A stretch of DNA of 64,000 nucleotides from Ascarosepion bandense (GCA_037127315.1 JBBBDQ010001122.1:6403501-6467500); one strand, 5' to 3'; positions 1 to 11,244 are shown, numbered from the stretch's first letter. The notes: a model not told the origin generated them from the letters alone. A program made the numbers and translations.

Positions 1-447
1 TATGGCCTCAGTTTTTTGGGGATGCAAAAGGCATTGTGCTTATTGATTATCTTTGAAAGGGCCGCACCATCAATAGAAAGTACTATGTTAACTTTATGAG
101 GCAGCTATATAAGGCTACCAAGATCTAACGCCCAGGAAAACTGATGAAAAGGGTCTTGTTCTATCTGGACAATAATCCAGCACACAAATACTTGGTTTCA
201 ATGCTTGTTGTGCGTGACTCTGGCTTTGAACTGGTTTATTACCCTCTTTATTCTCTTGATTTAGTCCCATGTGACTGTTATCTGTTTCCCAAACAGTTAG
301 CTAGGAACCGGTATTGCGTTGATGACAACATCGTATCTGTTGCTGTTGATTCTTTGACCAACAGGATGAACAGTCTTCTTGACCAATGGGATTTAAGCAC
401 TGCCACACCTATGGAAGAAACTTGTGGGTCACAAGTGGGACCAGGTT
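1..447 (+). pseudogene. mariner-family transposase remnant (catalytic core)
   Basis: Frame 3 from base 21 encodes the catalytic half of a mariner (DD34D) transposase. It opens at the first aspartate block (DAKGIVLIDYL, from base 21), continues to LDNNPAH with the second aspartate (about base 168) and ends with the YSLDLVPCD block holding the third (about base 260). A frameshift lies near base 20, because VFW is read in another frame just upstream. In-frame stops sit at 54-56 (TGA) and 126-128 (TAA). The amino-terminal helix-turn-helix half is outside the window. The copy is clearly dead, and no inverted repeat is visible at its right end, where a SINE-B begins. Confidence 0.85.
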
Positions 448-448
448 G

Positions 449-634
449 AAAAATAAACCTCCCGGTTCACACTCCACCCACATCTATTGAACAGGTGTAG
501 AGGCTCATCCCTTATTTCCTGTTTAGGATGCGGTTTCCGGTTTTCTCTTTCCCATTCTTTTTACCCTTCCGTAGCCCCTGCACATCAGTGGTGTTATCGC
601 CTTGCTTGGGGTGATATGATTTAAAAAAAAAAAA
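449..634 (+). repeat. SINE-B copy (GATATGATT tail)
   Basis: Short interspersed element of about 190 bp, named SINE-B here. It has the family body (CCGGTTCACACTCCACCCAC, then a TTTAGGATG block) and ends CCTTGCTTGGGGTGATATG followed by an A run. The first 20 bases of the family are degenerate. The same body recurs at 11297, 14590 (-), 31250 (-), 33167, 33338, 33502, 48860 and 61376 (-). Its last 30 bases match the 3' ends of the LINE copies in this window. Confidence 0.75.
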
Positions 635-827
635 ATTCCCTGAGAGTATCTTAGTCAGCCTAAGAACTTTTCCACCGACCCTTTTACTCTTTAAAAAATA
701 AACGTAGCGTCTACTAAAATATAGGTATCCACTAACGTTTTCTAAAATAATGTTTCAATTGATAAAATGCTTCAGATTAATAAATAAAAAAATACTTTTT
801 TAGAAATTGCAATATATATATATATGT

Positions 828-877
828 CATCCGCAGACAGATATGTTTCGCTGTATCACAGCTCATCAGTATGGTTA
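828..877 (-). ncRNA. Hammerhead ribozyme-like fold, type I
   Basis: Read on the minus strand: CTGATGA (863-869), then stem II GCTGT-gat-ACAGC (850-862, five pairs), GAAA (846-849), stem III ACA/TGT with a TATC loop (837-846) and the cleavage triplet GTC with C at 836. Stem I pairs 835, 832, 831 and 829 with 870, 873, 874 and 876, with two wobbles and two mismatches. All invariant core bases are present. It abuts a (TA)n tract, as most of the other ribozyme-like loci here do. Activity is inferred from fold only. Confidence 0.65.
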
Positions 878-1051
878 GACTCCGATTGCTTTTAACCCAG
901 GATTGAAACCTGACCGAAGTGGCCTCAGTCGGCGATTCTACCTCTGGGCTATGGGCGCTCGGTAGAAGAAGGAAGACTTTTTAGCATGTATATTATCATT
1001 ATAAATGTCCAATAGCCAGAGTGCACTAATTCATTACTGTTTGCGTGATGC

Positions 1052-1058
1052 GTATATG

Positions 1059-1097
<39 letters not shown>
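1052..1097. repeat. (TA)n-(TG)n microsatellite
   Basis: A short TATA tract runs directly into about 15 TG units. Confidence 0.9.
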
Positions 1098-1461
1098 TGT
1101 ATCCTAGTATAATTTATAATATTTGGGTATGTCAATGTTGTATATAAAAGGTTATAATGATTAACTCATTTTGGGAATTTGTTTCCTTGGGTTATTCTAG
1201 TCCTTCCTTCCGTCTTGTTAATGTGTTAGTATATCACAAATTTACTAATGCCTAAGTTACTATATAGTATATAGTGAATCTTGAAGAATGAAGAAAACCA
1301 AAATATCTCCTCTCTTTTCTAGAGTATATCATTAAGTTCAATTCTTCTTCTGTGCTGACTGAAGACTAAATGTGACTAAATAATCTAACCCCATCAAACA
1401 TTATTCGCAATGTTCAAAATGAACCCTAACCCGCCAATTTGTTTTGTAGTAAATACAGAAG

Positions 1462-1580
1462 ATGGCCGTCATACAAGAAAGGGCCGCGCCTGCTGATGGC
1501 CCTCCTTACTCTTTCTCCAGTCAACCCCGAGTAGTTGCCCACCGAAGGAAATATCGTAATGCAGAATTTCAAAATTCAGA
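1462..1580 (+). CDS. RSPH3: RSPH3 exon 1 (first recognised coding exon)
   Basis: Radial spoke head protein 3 homologue, the stalk protein of the radial spokes that link outer doublets to the central pair in motile cilia and flagella. This exon encodes residues 1-39 and two bases of codon 40. It starts at ATG 1462 in a good context (GAAGATGG) and ends at a strong donor, GTGAGT at 1581. The peptide contains YSFSSQPRVVAHRRKYRN, the conserved amino-terminal block of the family (Ser-Gln-Pro-Arg, then Arg-Arg-Lys-Tyr-Arg). The leftover GA joins the first A of the next exon to give Glu. The short open frame stops right after the splice site, so it is easily missed. An upstream non-coding exon is possible. 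Confidence 0.85.
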
Positions 1581-1890
1581 GTGAGTATACAAGTCAACAT
1601 CTTAACGAATCGGTGTCGGGATCATTTCCCATTAATAAGCTAAGCAGCAGTCAGTTTTCAAACCTAGATAATAAATAATTATTAAAAAGAAAAACTTGAA
1701 TACTGATTTTTAAAGTAGGCACCTCACCTCTTCAGTTTGGAAGATTCAGGTAAATGCAATATGTTTAAGTTGTCTCTATTTGATTGTATTTAAACACAGT
1801 TTAGTGAAATTATGCTAAACGCATACTTCAACACACATTTTTCAATTTTAAATATTGATCTTGAAGGCAATTGGCGAAACAAACAACAGT

Positions 1891-1891
<1 letters not shown>

Positions 1892-1937
<46 letters not shown>
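1892..1937. repeat. (TAA)n microsatellite
   Basis: About 15 TAA units. A second (TAA)n tract of about 13 units lies at 2155-2193. Confidence 0.95.
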
Positions 1938-1938
<1 letters not shown>

Positions 1939-2153
1939 CCCAATCTTAAGAGATATACAAAAATTGTCTTGTTAAGTACAGCCCACACACTAAGGAGAAC
2001 TTTGTCTGTGTAACGCTAGGGATGATGTAGAAGATAGAAAAACATGAAATGGAGCCATAACAACACACCACGACCTGCCTTAGGTCTCCCTGCAGACTTG
2101 GTAGGTAGTGCGACCATAGCAGAAATAGAAATATGATGAAAAATAACAACAAC

Positions 2154-2154
<1 letters not shown>

Positions 2155-2193
<39 letters not shown>
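2155..2193. repeat. (TAA)n microsatellite
   Basis: Run of TAA units passing into AACAAC. It is a second array within 250 bp of the first. Confidence 0.95.
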
Positions 2194-2196
<3 letters not shown>

Positions 2197-3019
2197 CAAC
2201 AAATCATATAATTGTATTCAACAAATATACAAAGATGATGAAGAATAAATCAGTTGCAATCAATATTAGAGGAGATTAAAATTATTGATTTACAAAGTTC
2301 ACAAACGTGTGTCAAGGCAAAAATGTTTAATGTGCGAAATAGAAGTTGTCTCGCTTAGACTGTATTTTGTATAGGTTTCTGCAGAAAGAAAATTGTTTTT
2401 TTAAAAAGATATTTTCTTAAATGTTCAGATGTAATTTAAATGTATAGTTGAGTAAATGTTCTGGATGATGAAAAGTTCGTGGAAGGATATTCTGTGTGAG
2501 AAAAAAATTGTTGAAGAATATCCTGTGTGATTGATTGAAAAGTTGTTACTTTCAGCTTGGCAGTTTCGGTGAGTGAGTTGGCTCGTTTACTGGGCAAAAT
2601 TTGGACTGACGTGGATTTTAGTAGCAGTTAGATACTCATTGATTGAGGAGACGAAATCTGGGGTTTAAATACTTTTCAACGTGGATTAACTCGCCTCGGC
2701 GGGAAAATTGAGTTTCATGCAGAAATATTTTGTGAAAAGAATTAACCAATCAAACTGCGAGTTTTAGAAAAATTAAGAAAGCTGGTTGGAGCCAATTTTC
2801 AACCAAAAATGCACAAAATTTGATTAGTGAAAATAAAGCGATGAGTAAATTGTCGCCAAGCTGCAATTAGTAAATTGTCTTATGATAACTAAGTAGTATT
2901 TTTATCCAATGACATTACGAGTTTCCACGAAATATGTGCAAAGGAATTTATACATGTTTCTTTTGGTGAGGGGTACTGCACAAAAGCATAGTTAATATTT
3001 GTATAGGTCAGATTATTGA

Positions 3020-3560
3020 GCTAAGTAAAGGTACCTCCACAGATTCGCTAAAAAAATTAATATACCATGATAAAAAAATTACCACAAACTTTAAAAAAAA
3101 AGTTTTATTGTCAAAAATGTTTATCTTATTTTTTTAACTTTATTTTTAAAACTGTTTGTTTTAAATTAAAATCCATTTCTCTGTTATTTTAAACTTAAAA
3201 TAAATATTCTTTTCAAATTGAATTAATTGCATTTTAAATCAATTAATATTTCTCAGATAAAGTTTCAGGAAATTAGATTTTATTTTGGGGAGATTTTTTT
3301 TTACTATAGAATTACATTGCGATGAAAGATGACTAAAGATAGGTGCTAAGCAGCTATTTTAGAAAAAAAACCCTCCCCAATTGATTTCAATCCATATAAT
3401 TTCTGTTTGAAATACACCAGATTATTTTGCTTACTGAAAATAGTAAATTTAATCATTTAACTTTCAACTAAAGCTAAAACAAATGCTTCAAGAAAGCTTT
3501 TTCATTTATCAAAATTCATTTTAAAATTTAGGTATCGAAAATTAATGAAGGTCCCTACTT
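3020..3560 (-). repeat. R repeat copy (AT-rich, about 1.4 kb family)
   Basis: Reverse-oriented partial copy of an AT-rich repeat seen also at 14305, 17230, 25440, 37680, 50035, 52000, 59400 (-) and 60128 (-). Shared marks are a GAAATACACCAG block, AATAGTAAATTTAATCATTT, and the end motif TTTAGGTATCGAAAAT. It has no coding capacity and no terminal repeats I can define. Confidence 0.6.
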
Positions 3561-4098
3561 TATTACATATTTACGCCTATTTATTAAAAGCAAATTATAA
3601 CAAAACTAAAATCATTAAAAAAAAGTAATTTAAAATATTAAAGGTTGTAAACGGTTCGTGTATCGGCTTTCTCTTTCTTAGCTTATTTTTCCAGTAAAAT
3701 TGTATAAAGTGAACCGGTCTGTTCTTTCTTTTTTTCCTGTTAAATGTCATGGCATTGTCCAATGGAATCTCTGAATTTAGGTAATACTGACGCAAGTAAA
3801 AATTGATGTGATACGTGGTATAATGAATAGAGATGAGGACCGGGAACGGAGCACGTGTGTATTTATTTATTGCGGGTAGTTACATAGAGTACGAGCTATA
3901 TCTCGTTTCGTACTAAGTTGGCATGCATAGATTTAGCATTGTTTTCGTATCATAACAAAAATGGCACAAGTAGAAAAATAGGAAAAAATCTTTATCTGAC
4001 AGTATTTGATCTTATAATCTGTTTTGTATATACAATAAACGTGTATTCTTAAAAACAAATCTTCTCTTTTCCTCTTTTCCTTTACTACTTAATAGGAA

Positions 4099-4191
4099 TT
4101 GCATGACGGGGTTGTGGTAGAAGAGCCACTGAGACCGTCAATTACACACCATTAATCTCAGTGGCTCTTCTACCACAACCCCGTCATGCAA
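4099..4191. repeat. Perfect 36-bp inverted repeat (hairpin)
   Basis: Arms 4099-4134 and 4156-4191 are exact reverse complements separated by a 21-base loop. The arm contains GACGGGGTTGTGGTAGAAGA. There is no ribozyme core and no similarity to the other hairpins in the window. Confidence 0.95.
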
Positions 4192-6079
4192 TATACAGAC
4201 ATGGCTTAAAATCAATCAGTGTTTGATTTTGTGTGTGTGTGTGTGTGTTTTCTCACTTGTGCCATTATTCTGTGTCATTATCATCGTTCACCAGAATCTT
4301 CATAAAGAAGGATTTCACTCAATTGTAGCTTGCAATTCATTTTCCCCATTCATGCTTGTTTTATGAAAACTCGCCTCTCCTCCTCTAAAAAAAAGTTTGC
4401 CGTTTGAATCGACCATAATGTTTTATATTGTGGTGATACTGAGCAAAAGCGAGGGACCGGATGTTTGTTCTATAACGACCAGAAAGAAAATGACCAAAAC
4501 TCGTCTGTGCGCATCCGAGTTCGCGCAGATGTTCCGGTTGAACATTAAAATTAATCAAATATCAAATTTCCATTTCGCGAGCCTACGCGAATTTTATTTA
4601 CCAGCCAATGGGAAGCCCAGAATCAAATACAAGTGTGAAATCCCAAATGAGCTGTTTTGATCCAAAAAGCAGATATAAAAAGCGGACACAAACAGACCAC
4701 AGCAGACGGGCAGACCTCGGAAGAAGAGTGTAATCAATATCCCCTTGACCTAAGTCAAGTGGCTACTACGCTTGCCTCTTTCCTTCTCCCCTGTCTCAAA
4801 ACTACTTATCGATCGACTACTTCAAAGACACTTCTCACTTACACGCTACCCACATTCCTAAACCTTACATCTCTTTCAGCTTATTATTTGCCATGAACAT
4901 TTTAACCTCCGTTGGACCTATAATTCATGTATCACTCCAATTGTAAAAACATTAATTGATATGTGTTATATATAAATGTTATTTTCAACTCAAATTGCTT
5001 TTCTTGATTTTATAATCATTTTATGACTTATAGTGGGCTATCTACCACAAGGCCAAATTCCGTCAACCTACAACTAGAAAAATAATAGTTAAGATATCCC
5101 CTATAATATAATTGTCATGAACGCCTAAATCTGGTAGAAATTCACCTTTTTGGTTATGCTGTATTTGACTTTGTGCCTCTTACAGAAGTTAAATGCCCGT
5201 GAACCGCAATAAACAAAATGAAGACATGAGTAGAAAATAAATCACCAATGTTTATTGACGCACGTGGGTACAAAGATGCGAAGGTATAGGAAATGTTCGA
5301 CCTCATGTCAGTCTGACGTTGAGTGAGGGTGGCCGGATCTCCCTTTCATTGGGACGGCTACCAAACACATCTGAACTCAATTGTTAGAAGGTAAGAAGAG
5401 AACGATTATCTCCTTTTCGGGAGTGGAGGTCATAAAATTCACACGTGACGAGAAACCTTTTTTGGTTTCTGTTTGCACCATTGCAAAATGAAATTCTTTA
5501 TCTTTTATTATTGTTTTTCTTATTATTTTATTTTCATCCCTCGACAATGTTTCTTTTTTCTTCAACACTGGAAACGACAATTCGATAAAATTATTTAGCA
5601 AACACTTTATTATTTATGGGGGTCCTATTTTCCATTTTTTGTCCCCTTAATCTCATTTGAAATGAATGCTTTACACGAGACCAATGGCTCACGGGAAGAC
5701 GCGTCACCCGTCAAATAGTTAGGTAGACAACAAGCAACCATATGGTAAAGCTGAAATACAGAAGTAAGCAGTATATTATACTACCCAAACATAATACATG
5801 AATATGGGCCATTTGGGGAGGGAACACTTTTACTATCAAATACAATACCTAGAAGATTTCCTGGAACACGAGAAGATAAAACCATTTTTGTTATAGTCCG
5901 TATTTTTATGTCTTTCAAACGCTTCCTTTGTCAAAATATTTAATGACTAAACTTATGAATTCACTTATTGAGATGTGCTAAACTTACTTAGTGTAGCAGA
6001 AGATCAAATGTTTTTGCAAATATTGCTTTATGCCAATTTTCCAGGTCGGAAGAAGATGTGTGGGGTTTCATACATTGAC

Positions 6080-6110
6080 ACCCACACCCACACACACACA
6101 CACACACGCA
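6080..6110. repeat. (CA)n microsatellite
   Basis: CACACC units followed by about 12 CA units. Confidence 0.85.
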
Positions 6111-7640
6111 TGGTCACTCGGCGTCCACGTGATGACTTGTTCCCGCCTAAACGATGCTAATAAAAGCGGAAAACATCACGTGGTACACCAGTTAGGATTT
6201 CGTCCCGGGACAAGAGCAAACATGTCTCCCTAACTCACACAAACACACGCGCACTAATTGCGGGTAGCAATTAGTGGCGCAAATTTCTTTTATTTCTCTT
6301 CTCCGACATTAACACTATGCACATTAACTTTCATTCAAACAGGACTTTACATAAAATAACTTTCTACACATAAATTCACAATTTTCCCAACCTTCGTCAG
6401 TAGAAATCCACAGGCTACTACATTCGCATGTAAGTCTCTCTCTCTCGCTACTCAACGCACACACAGACACAGAACTTTGTCTTCTGTCTGACTTTCTTCA
6501 TCAAGGATTTGAACTTTGAACTCTTTACGGTAATCTTAACAATTGTTACAAACCTTCCTTTCAGCTAGAGAAAAAACTTCATATATCTTATTTTGTTTCT
6601 ACGAACAGACGAAGGGGAATGACTCTTTCCTTTTCACTTTCTTATGCATGCTCTCTCAACCCCATGTAACCTTTGTCAATACATTGTTTTTCTGGTTACT
6701 TTCGCCTTTTTGTTCTTTCTTAAATCCTGCTTTAAGATATGACCAAGGTTGTGTCGAGTCGACTCATAAATCTAAATTAGTAAGTGGTCGCATCGTCCAC
6801 TACAGATGCTTGCTTTAAAATCAGCAAAATCCAGGTTAGATCTGGGTTTAAACGTTAGCATTAGTGGGATATTAATTTGAAGCATTTCTTTCCAGACTAG
6901 CAAATTTTACATTGATATATTTTAAAACTTTTAATTTTTGTTCTACTACATCTGAAAAGGTATTTTTGGATCTCGTTACGGAAAGAGGTTACCAATTTCA
7001 GAAGCATTCTACAGTGTATTAATTCAAAACATATGCAGAAATAGGTGTAACATAGCTAAAAAAAAAAAAAGTAGGATAATATATATTTGTATGAGCAATT
7101 GTAACAGACATGTTATTGTGATCACATCATTTTCCCAACAAGAGATAGTGTAGTATGCCTATGCTACACATGGTTTGGCATGCGATATGTAGTATTCCTG
7201 AGGATAAGTCTCACAGAGAGGAAATCAAATACATTACTATGTTATCCATTAGTTGAAGAGAGATAGAAAGAGTTTGTGTCCCTTCCTTTTATATTGTTTT
7301 ATACGACTCCACCTAGCAGACACTGAGAGACGTTTCCTGTTAGACAAGAAGATATACTAATCCCACAATCTTTATTTTGAGTGTTCTTTTTGTTTTGTTT
7401 TGTTTTTTTGTTTGTTTGTGTTTTGCTTTTTTTTTTTTTTTTTAAATAGTGTTGATTATAAATTACAATCGCCTAATTGCCATCTCAAATTGGAACTGTA
7501 AACGTTTAAAAATTTTATTTCTTTAAAAAAGTACTTTAAATGAGTGCGCACTACATTAGAAACAATGTGGTAGACAGCATAAATCTAAATATTGTGTTTG
7601 TTAAACTGTTTTTTTTTTCTTTTTCCTTTTTCTCAACTAG

Positions 7641-7725
7641 AGAGGAAACTCGGGGTTTCGGTAACATAATGTATGACCGGCGAGTAGTACGCGGCAACAC
7701 CTATGCATCGTCTACTTTACCAGCT
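7641..7725 (+). CDS. RSPH3: RSPH3 exon 2
   Basis: Encodes residues 40-68. Acceptor TTTTTCTCAACTAG ends at 7640 and donor GTGAGT starts at 7726. One base completes the split Glu codon and 28 full codons follow, so the exon ends in phase 0. The peptide includes NIMYDRRVVRGNTYA, the most conserved signature of RSPH3 proteins (Asn-Ile-Met-Tyr-Asp-Arg-Arg-Val-Val-Arg-Gly-Asn-Thr-Tyr). This signature together with the next exon fixes the identification. Confidence 0.92.
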
Positions 7726-8302
7726 GTGAGTAAATCACGAGTTATCTCCCTTACAACATTTCTTCAGCTTCCAATCGTTTGGAAGTAAAAGCAATAAAAT
7801 AGCTGTTTCAGTAACTAGTTATACTAAAACAAATGCATCGAAATTTCATTTATACTAATGATTAAATATATATAATGACGTATTTTAGCACCAATTGCAT
7901 TTGAACTCAGAGTTCTTTTTGCTTTTCTTATCATTACTCTCTGATTTTACCATTTTCTAGAATCAATGTAAAGCTTACAGACAAAATATAGATGTTATAT
8001 GTTTCGCTAAGGATTTTGTTATAGGAATACATTAAGAATAAAGAAGAAAGGAATTGCTAATTGTCAGGAATCAATGTAAGACAGAACATGGATATGTATG
8101 TATAATGTAAATAGCATTATTGTTATATGTTATATTGCTAATTATGGAGTGGAAATTGTAAAAAAATGCATTAACAACCACAAAGAAATGGAATCTCATT
8201 GATCAGTTTTCGTAAAAGAATGCAGTGACAACCAGAAAAAAAAAAAAACTCTCATTGGTCATAAATAAACACAAATGCTACTATGAGAATAGAGTTATTA
8301 TA

Positions 8303-8326
8303 TCTAAACTTATTTATAAATGGAAC

Positions 8327-8373
<47 letters not shown>

Positions 8374-9330
8374 GTTATCTATAGACTCCGAAACGGCTGA
8401 ACCGATTTTCTTGAAAATTTACACAGTTGTACTACAATCTGTGGTGCAGTGGATATCGATTCGGAACGAGAAATCGGAGAGCCGAGTTCGAATTCCAGTT
8501 GAATTCCTTGCATTCACTTACGCACAAATACCCTTGGGAAAGGTATCAATCCGTCTATTCCTTCCAGTTATGGGTTAAATAGCAGGACAGATTGGGTTCT
8601 ATAGCCTTGGTCGGCAACCAGTCTACCGCAGAAAGCAATGGCAACCTACTGCGGGATAATCTTCTGCCCAGTCAGTCATGTCTCGAAAGAGACATGATCG
8701 CCCAAGCGTGTATCACGTATGGCAATTAACTGACTGACTGTACTATAAGCGTCTGCGAGTGTTCTTAGCTATGTTTTGAGTCGAGGTACCCCCGATGTAT
8801 ATCGAAAATCAATAATCGAAAAAATCGGGAGTGGTCCGATTTTAATCAAATTTGATACCCTCATAGACAAAGACATAAGAAACGATATTCAGAAGTTTCA
8901 AGGTTGCAGTTCTTACAATAGTGCAGAAAATCGATAATATATATATGAAAGGCAAGATGTTTGTGTGTTTATTTGTCTGTATGTATGTATTTTTTTTCAG
9001 CCCTTTTATTTTAGTTTTTGCTTCGGGTTTGGCTCTAAGTAGATATAATTGCAGTTTTTAGTTTCAGCCATGATGCCATTTACTCAGAGGACTTATTTAG
9101 CCTTCAAAATTCAGTTTACGACGAAAAAAACTTATTTGATATCGATACCAGGAAATCAAAATTTGACTTACATCGATTCATTTTTCTTTCAGTCTACGGT
9201 TTCGCTTTAACTGGAAACAACTATTGATTTTTAGTCTTTCGTTCCAACGTCCAAAGAGTCTGAGCTCCAGGACCATGGATTAGTTTTAAAGCTTTCATTA
9301 CACCCGAGTAACGCCGGGTTATACTGCTAG
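8303..9330 (+). mobile_element. Non-autonomous Helitron copy 1, interrupted by SINE-A
   Basis: Starts A|TCTAAACTTATTTATAAAT and ends ATACTGCTAG|T, preceded by a GC-rich hairpin (CCCG...CGGG type: ACCCGAGTAACGCCGGGT). TC start, CTAG end, terminal hairpin and insertion between A and T are the Helitron hallmarks. A (GT)n tract at 8331-8371 lies 20 bases inside the left end. No Rep/helicase gene is present. A SINE-A copy sits at 8435-8738. Relatives are at 20264, 24097, 39281, 43528 and 54803. Confidence 0.85.
8435..8738 (+). mobile_element. SINE-A (tRNA-derived) inserted in Helitron
   Basis: About 300 bp. RNA polymerase III box A TGGTGCAGTGG (8442-8452) fits TRGYNNARNGG exactly, and box B GAGTTCGAATTCC follows. 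The body continues through CCCTTGGGAAAGGTATCAAT and GCAATGGCAACCTACTG to AACTGACTGACTG. Flanked by TGTACTA at 8428-8434 and 8739-8745, a likely target duplication, since uninterrupted Helitron copies read TTGTACTATAAGCG here. SINE-A copies recur at 17935 (-), 38207 (-), 49351 (-) and 53775 (-). Confidence 0.88.
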
Positions 9331-10150
9331 TGTATTATATAAGTGCATTACTAATGATTTTATTACAGAAATTCAATGAAAAGATAGGGACGAAGGTAAG
9401 GAGTGCCAGTTATTGAGATTTAAAGGAAGACTTACTGGAATAATTGTCCTGTTATGTGTATAATGGGGCTTCATTGAACATAAAATAGGCTGTACCATAG
9501 ATAGTTTCGCCCACCATTGCAAATTGCTATGGAACCAAAACATCAACCTGAAAACTTGTGTCATGTTCTTAAATAGCCCTGTCAGATTGAGGCTTTCATA
9601 TAGATGCCAAGCAAGGCAACAAATCGGTCTAGAAATATCTAAACTGTCAGCTGTATACAAATGCTTCCTAAGATCAATGGAGAAAAAATTCTTTGAGGAG
9701 TAAAGCCTGAGGGTCTTGGTAAAAAGATCACCTTTTTTTTTAACGGAATCACAGAAAGAACTGTATCAAATAACAGAAACCACATCACTTGAGGACTACC
9801 AACAGCACCAACAACTAAAATGGATAGCACATCATGTAACTTGAAGATAAAACAATGACATAAACAAGATGTTAACATTCCACGTCATTTCAAATAGAAC
9901 GCTTGGAAGGAAACCCCCATCAATACTGGAAAGAGCCACTGGAATTGAGAAAGCCGTTTTTCTACAAAAGTGTTTTAAGAGAAAGATTTTATAACTGTGG
10001 TTTATACTGCAACTGTGCTTAGCAGACCTTAGCATTTATGGGAGAAAACACATAATATATCATAACTAGCAGTTTGAACCATGACAATATGCTTAATCCC
10101 TCAGTTACGATGACTTGTGACTTTGTGTTAGCACAGCCATCAATGGATTC

Positions 10151-10153
<3 letters not shown>

Positions 10154-10197
<44 letters not shown>
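10154..10197. repeat. (TA)n microsatellite
   Basis: About 21 TA units. The flank from about 10070, with GATGACTTGTG, resembles 43260-43320, so both belong to an uncharacterised repeat. Confidence 0.9.
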
Positions 10198-10199
<2 letters not shown>

Positions 10200-10666
10200 T
10201 GTCAACTCAATTTTACTCACAAGGCTTGGATCAACTCGTGGCATCATTTTCAGGCATTTTCCAAAGGTGCCTCCTTCTGGAGTCATCTTTCTAGGTTGAT
10301 ATTAATAAGAAGGCACCTCCCTAAGAAATCGTCTTTGGTGAGATATGAACCTGGGTTTCATGGTTAGAAAATGAATGTTCTAAGAACTCTCGGCCATGTA
10401 CCCATATTTACTACTCTCCACACATATGTGATAACAGAGATTATTCATATAAAATTACAATAATAATTGCTCGAAGATAGAACACAATTTAAAATTCAGC
10501 TGACATGAAAAATTACTTTTCATGTAATATATCTCAATCTAAATATGATATCTGTTTAGAAATTCAATTAATTTCTCTTACCCTTGAAGAGTGAAGTTAT
10601 TTTTGCAAAACTTAGAGTTTTTATTCATTTATTTACTCTCTCTCTCTTTATATATATTTATATATA

Positions 10667-10667
<1 letters not shown>

Positions 10668-10721
<54 letters not shown>
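10668..10721. repeat. (GT)n microsatellite
   Basis: About 26 GT units followed by GAGAGA. Confidence 0.95.
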
Positions 10722-10727
<6 letters not shown>

Positions 10728-10869
10728 TTAAATAAATTGCAAACAATATGTTTGCTTTTTTAATAAAATCCATTCATACTCACGGATAATCCTTTGAGTA
10801 TTACAATCAAAAGATGTCAGAAATGAGCTGTAACGTTGACAGCTGTTATTTTCATTCATATCTTAAGGT

Positions 10870-10912
10870 ACCCAAGTACTTTCAACCTCTTTCCGAGGTC
10901 ATCTTCAGGGGT
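10870..10912 (-). ncRNA. Hammerhead ribozyme-like fold, 43 nt
   Basis: Minus strand: CTGAAGA (10902-10908), an extra T, stem II GACCTC/GAGGTT (10895-10900 with 10884-10889) around GGAAA, then GAAA (10880-10883). Stem III is only A-G/C-T with a two-base loop, which is tight. The triplet is CTT (H17 = T at 10874). Stem I is four pairs, 10870-10873 with 10909-10912. Spacing is the same as in the better fold at 43923-43965. Confidence 0.5.
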
Positions 10913-11178
10913 GTGAGTTATGGTAACAAATATAACCGGAAAACTGTGTTGCTAAAAATTTACTGTACCTTTTTTCCTGCTTCAAATATAACAGTTGACA
11001 AATTGCTAGCGTTCATTAGAAAATGAAAATTATCCAAAATAGAATTTTTTTTTACATATGTTACCATAAAATGGACATTTTCCAAAACAATAAATTAAAT
11101 GCATTAGTTGCTGACGATAATGAGACTGACTACAATTTTTATATAAAATGCTACTTTGATTAAAGGAGAAAACAATTC

Positions 11179-11231
11179 ATTAAGACAAAAATGTTTCGAG
11201 AGTGTTGATCACTAGATCATCCACAGTAAAT
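11179..11231 (-). ncRNA. Decayed hammerhead-like fold
   Basis: Minus strand: core box reads CTGTGGA (11220-11226), so the invariant A6 is replaced by T. GAAA at 11194-11197, stem III ACA/TGT with TTTT loop and cleavage triplet GTC (C at 11184) are intact. Stem I pairs at four of five positions. Stem II is weak. Probably an inactive relative. A (TA)n tract begins 20 bases away. Confidence 0.4.
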
Positions 11232-11244
11232 TTATGCCCCGGGT

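Larger units (their letters stand above)
635..1461. other. 5' flank of RSPH3
   Basis: No coding signal. It holds a short (TA)n at 811-826, a minus-strand hammerhead-like fold (828-877), a (TA)n-(TG)n tract at 1052-1097 and unique-looking AT-rich DNA up to the RSPH3 start. AATAAATAAAAAA-type runs near 780 are not convincing signals. A TTTTGTAGTAAATACAG just before exon 1 could be a splice acceptor for an upstream non-coding exon, or simply 5' UTR. No clear TATA box or initiator can be assigned. Confidence 0.5.
1581..7640. other. RSPH3 intron 1
   Basis: About 6.1 kb with GTGAGT donor and CTCAACTAG acceptor. It holds two (TAA)n tracts, one AT-rich R-repeat copy, a perfect hairpin (4099-4191), a (CA)n at 6080-6110 and an imperfect 12-base inverted repeat around 6247-6276. 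Stretches 2200-3000, 4200-6050 and 6280-7600 show no family I recognise. Open frames at 4397-4896 and 6543-6818 have no domain and no splice support, so they are not called. Confidence 0.7.

Noticed and set aside
4397..4896. Two successive open frames in intron 1
   Set aside because: No recognisable domain, no splice signals, low complexity of the second frame, and position inside the RSPH3 intron without support.
6543..6818. 91-codon open frame
   Set aside because: Hydrophobic but without domain, start context or splice evidence; likely chance.
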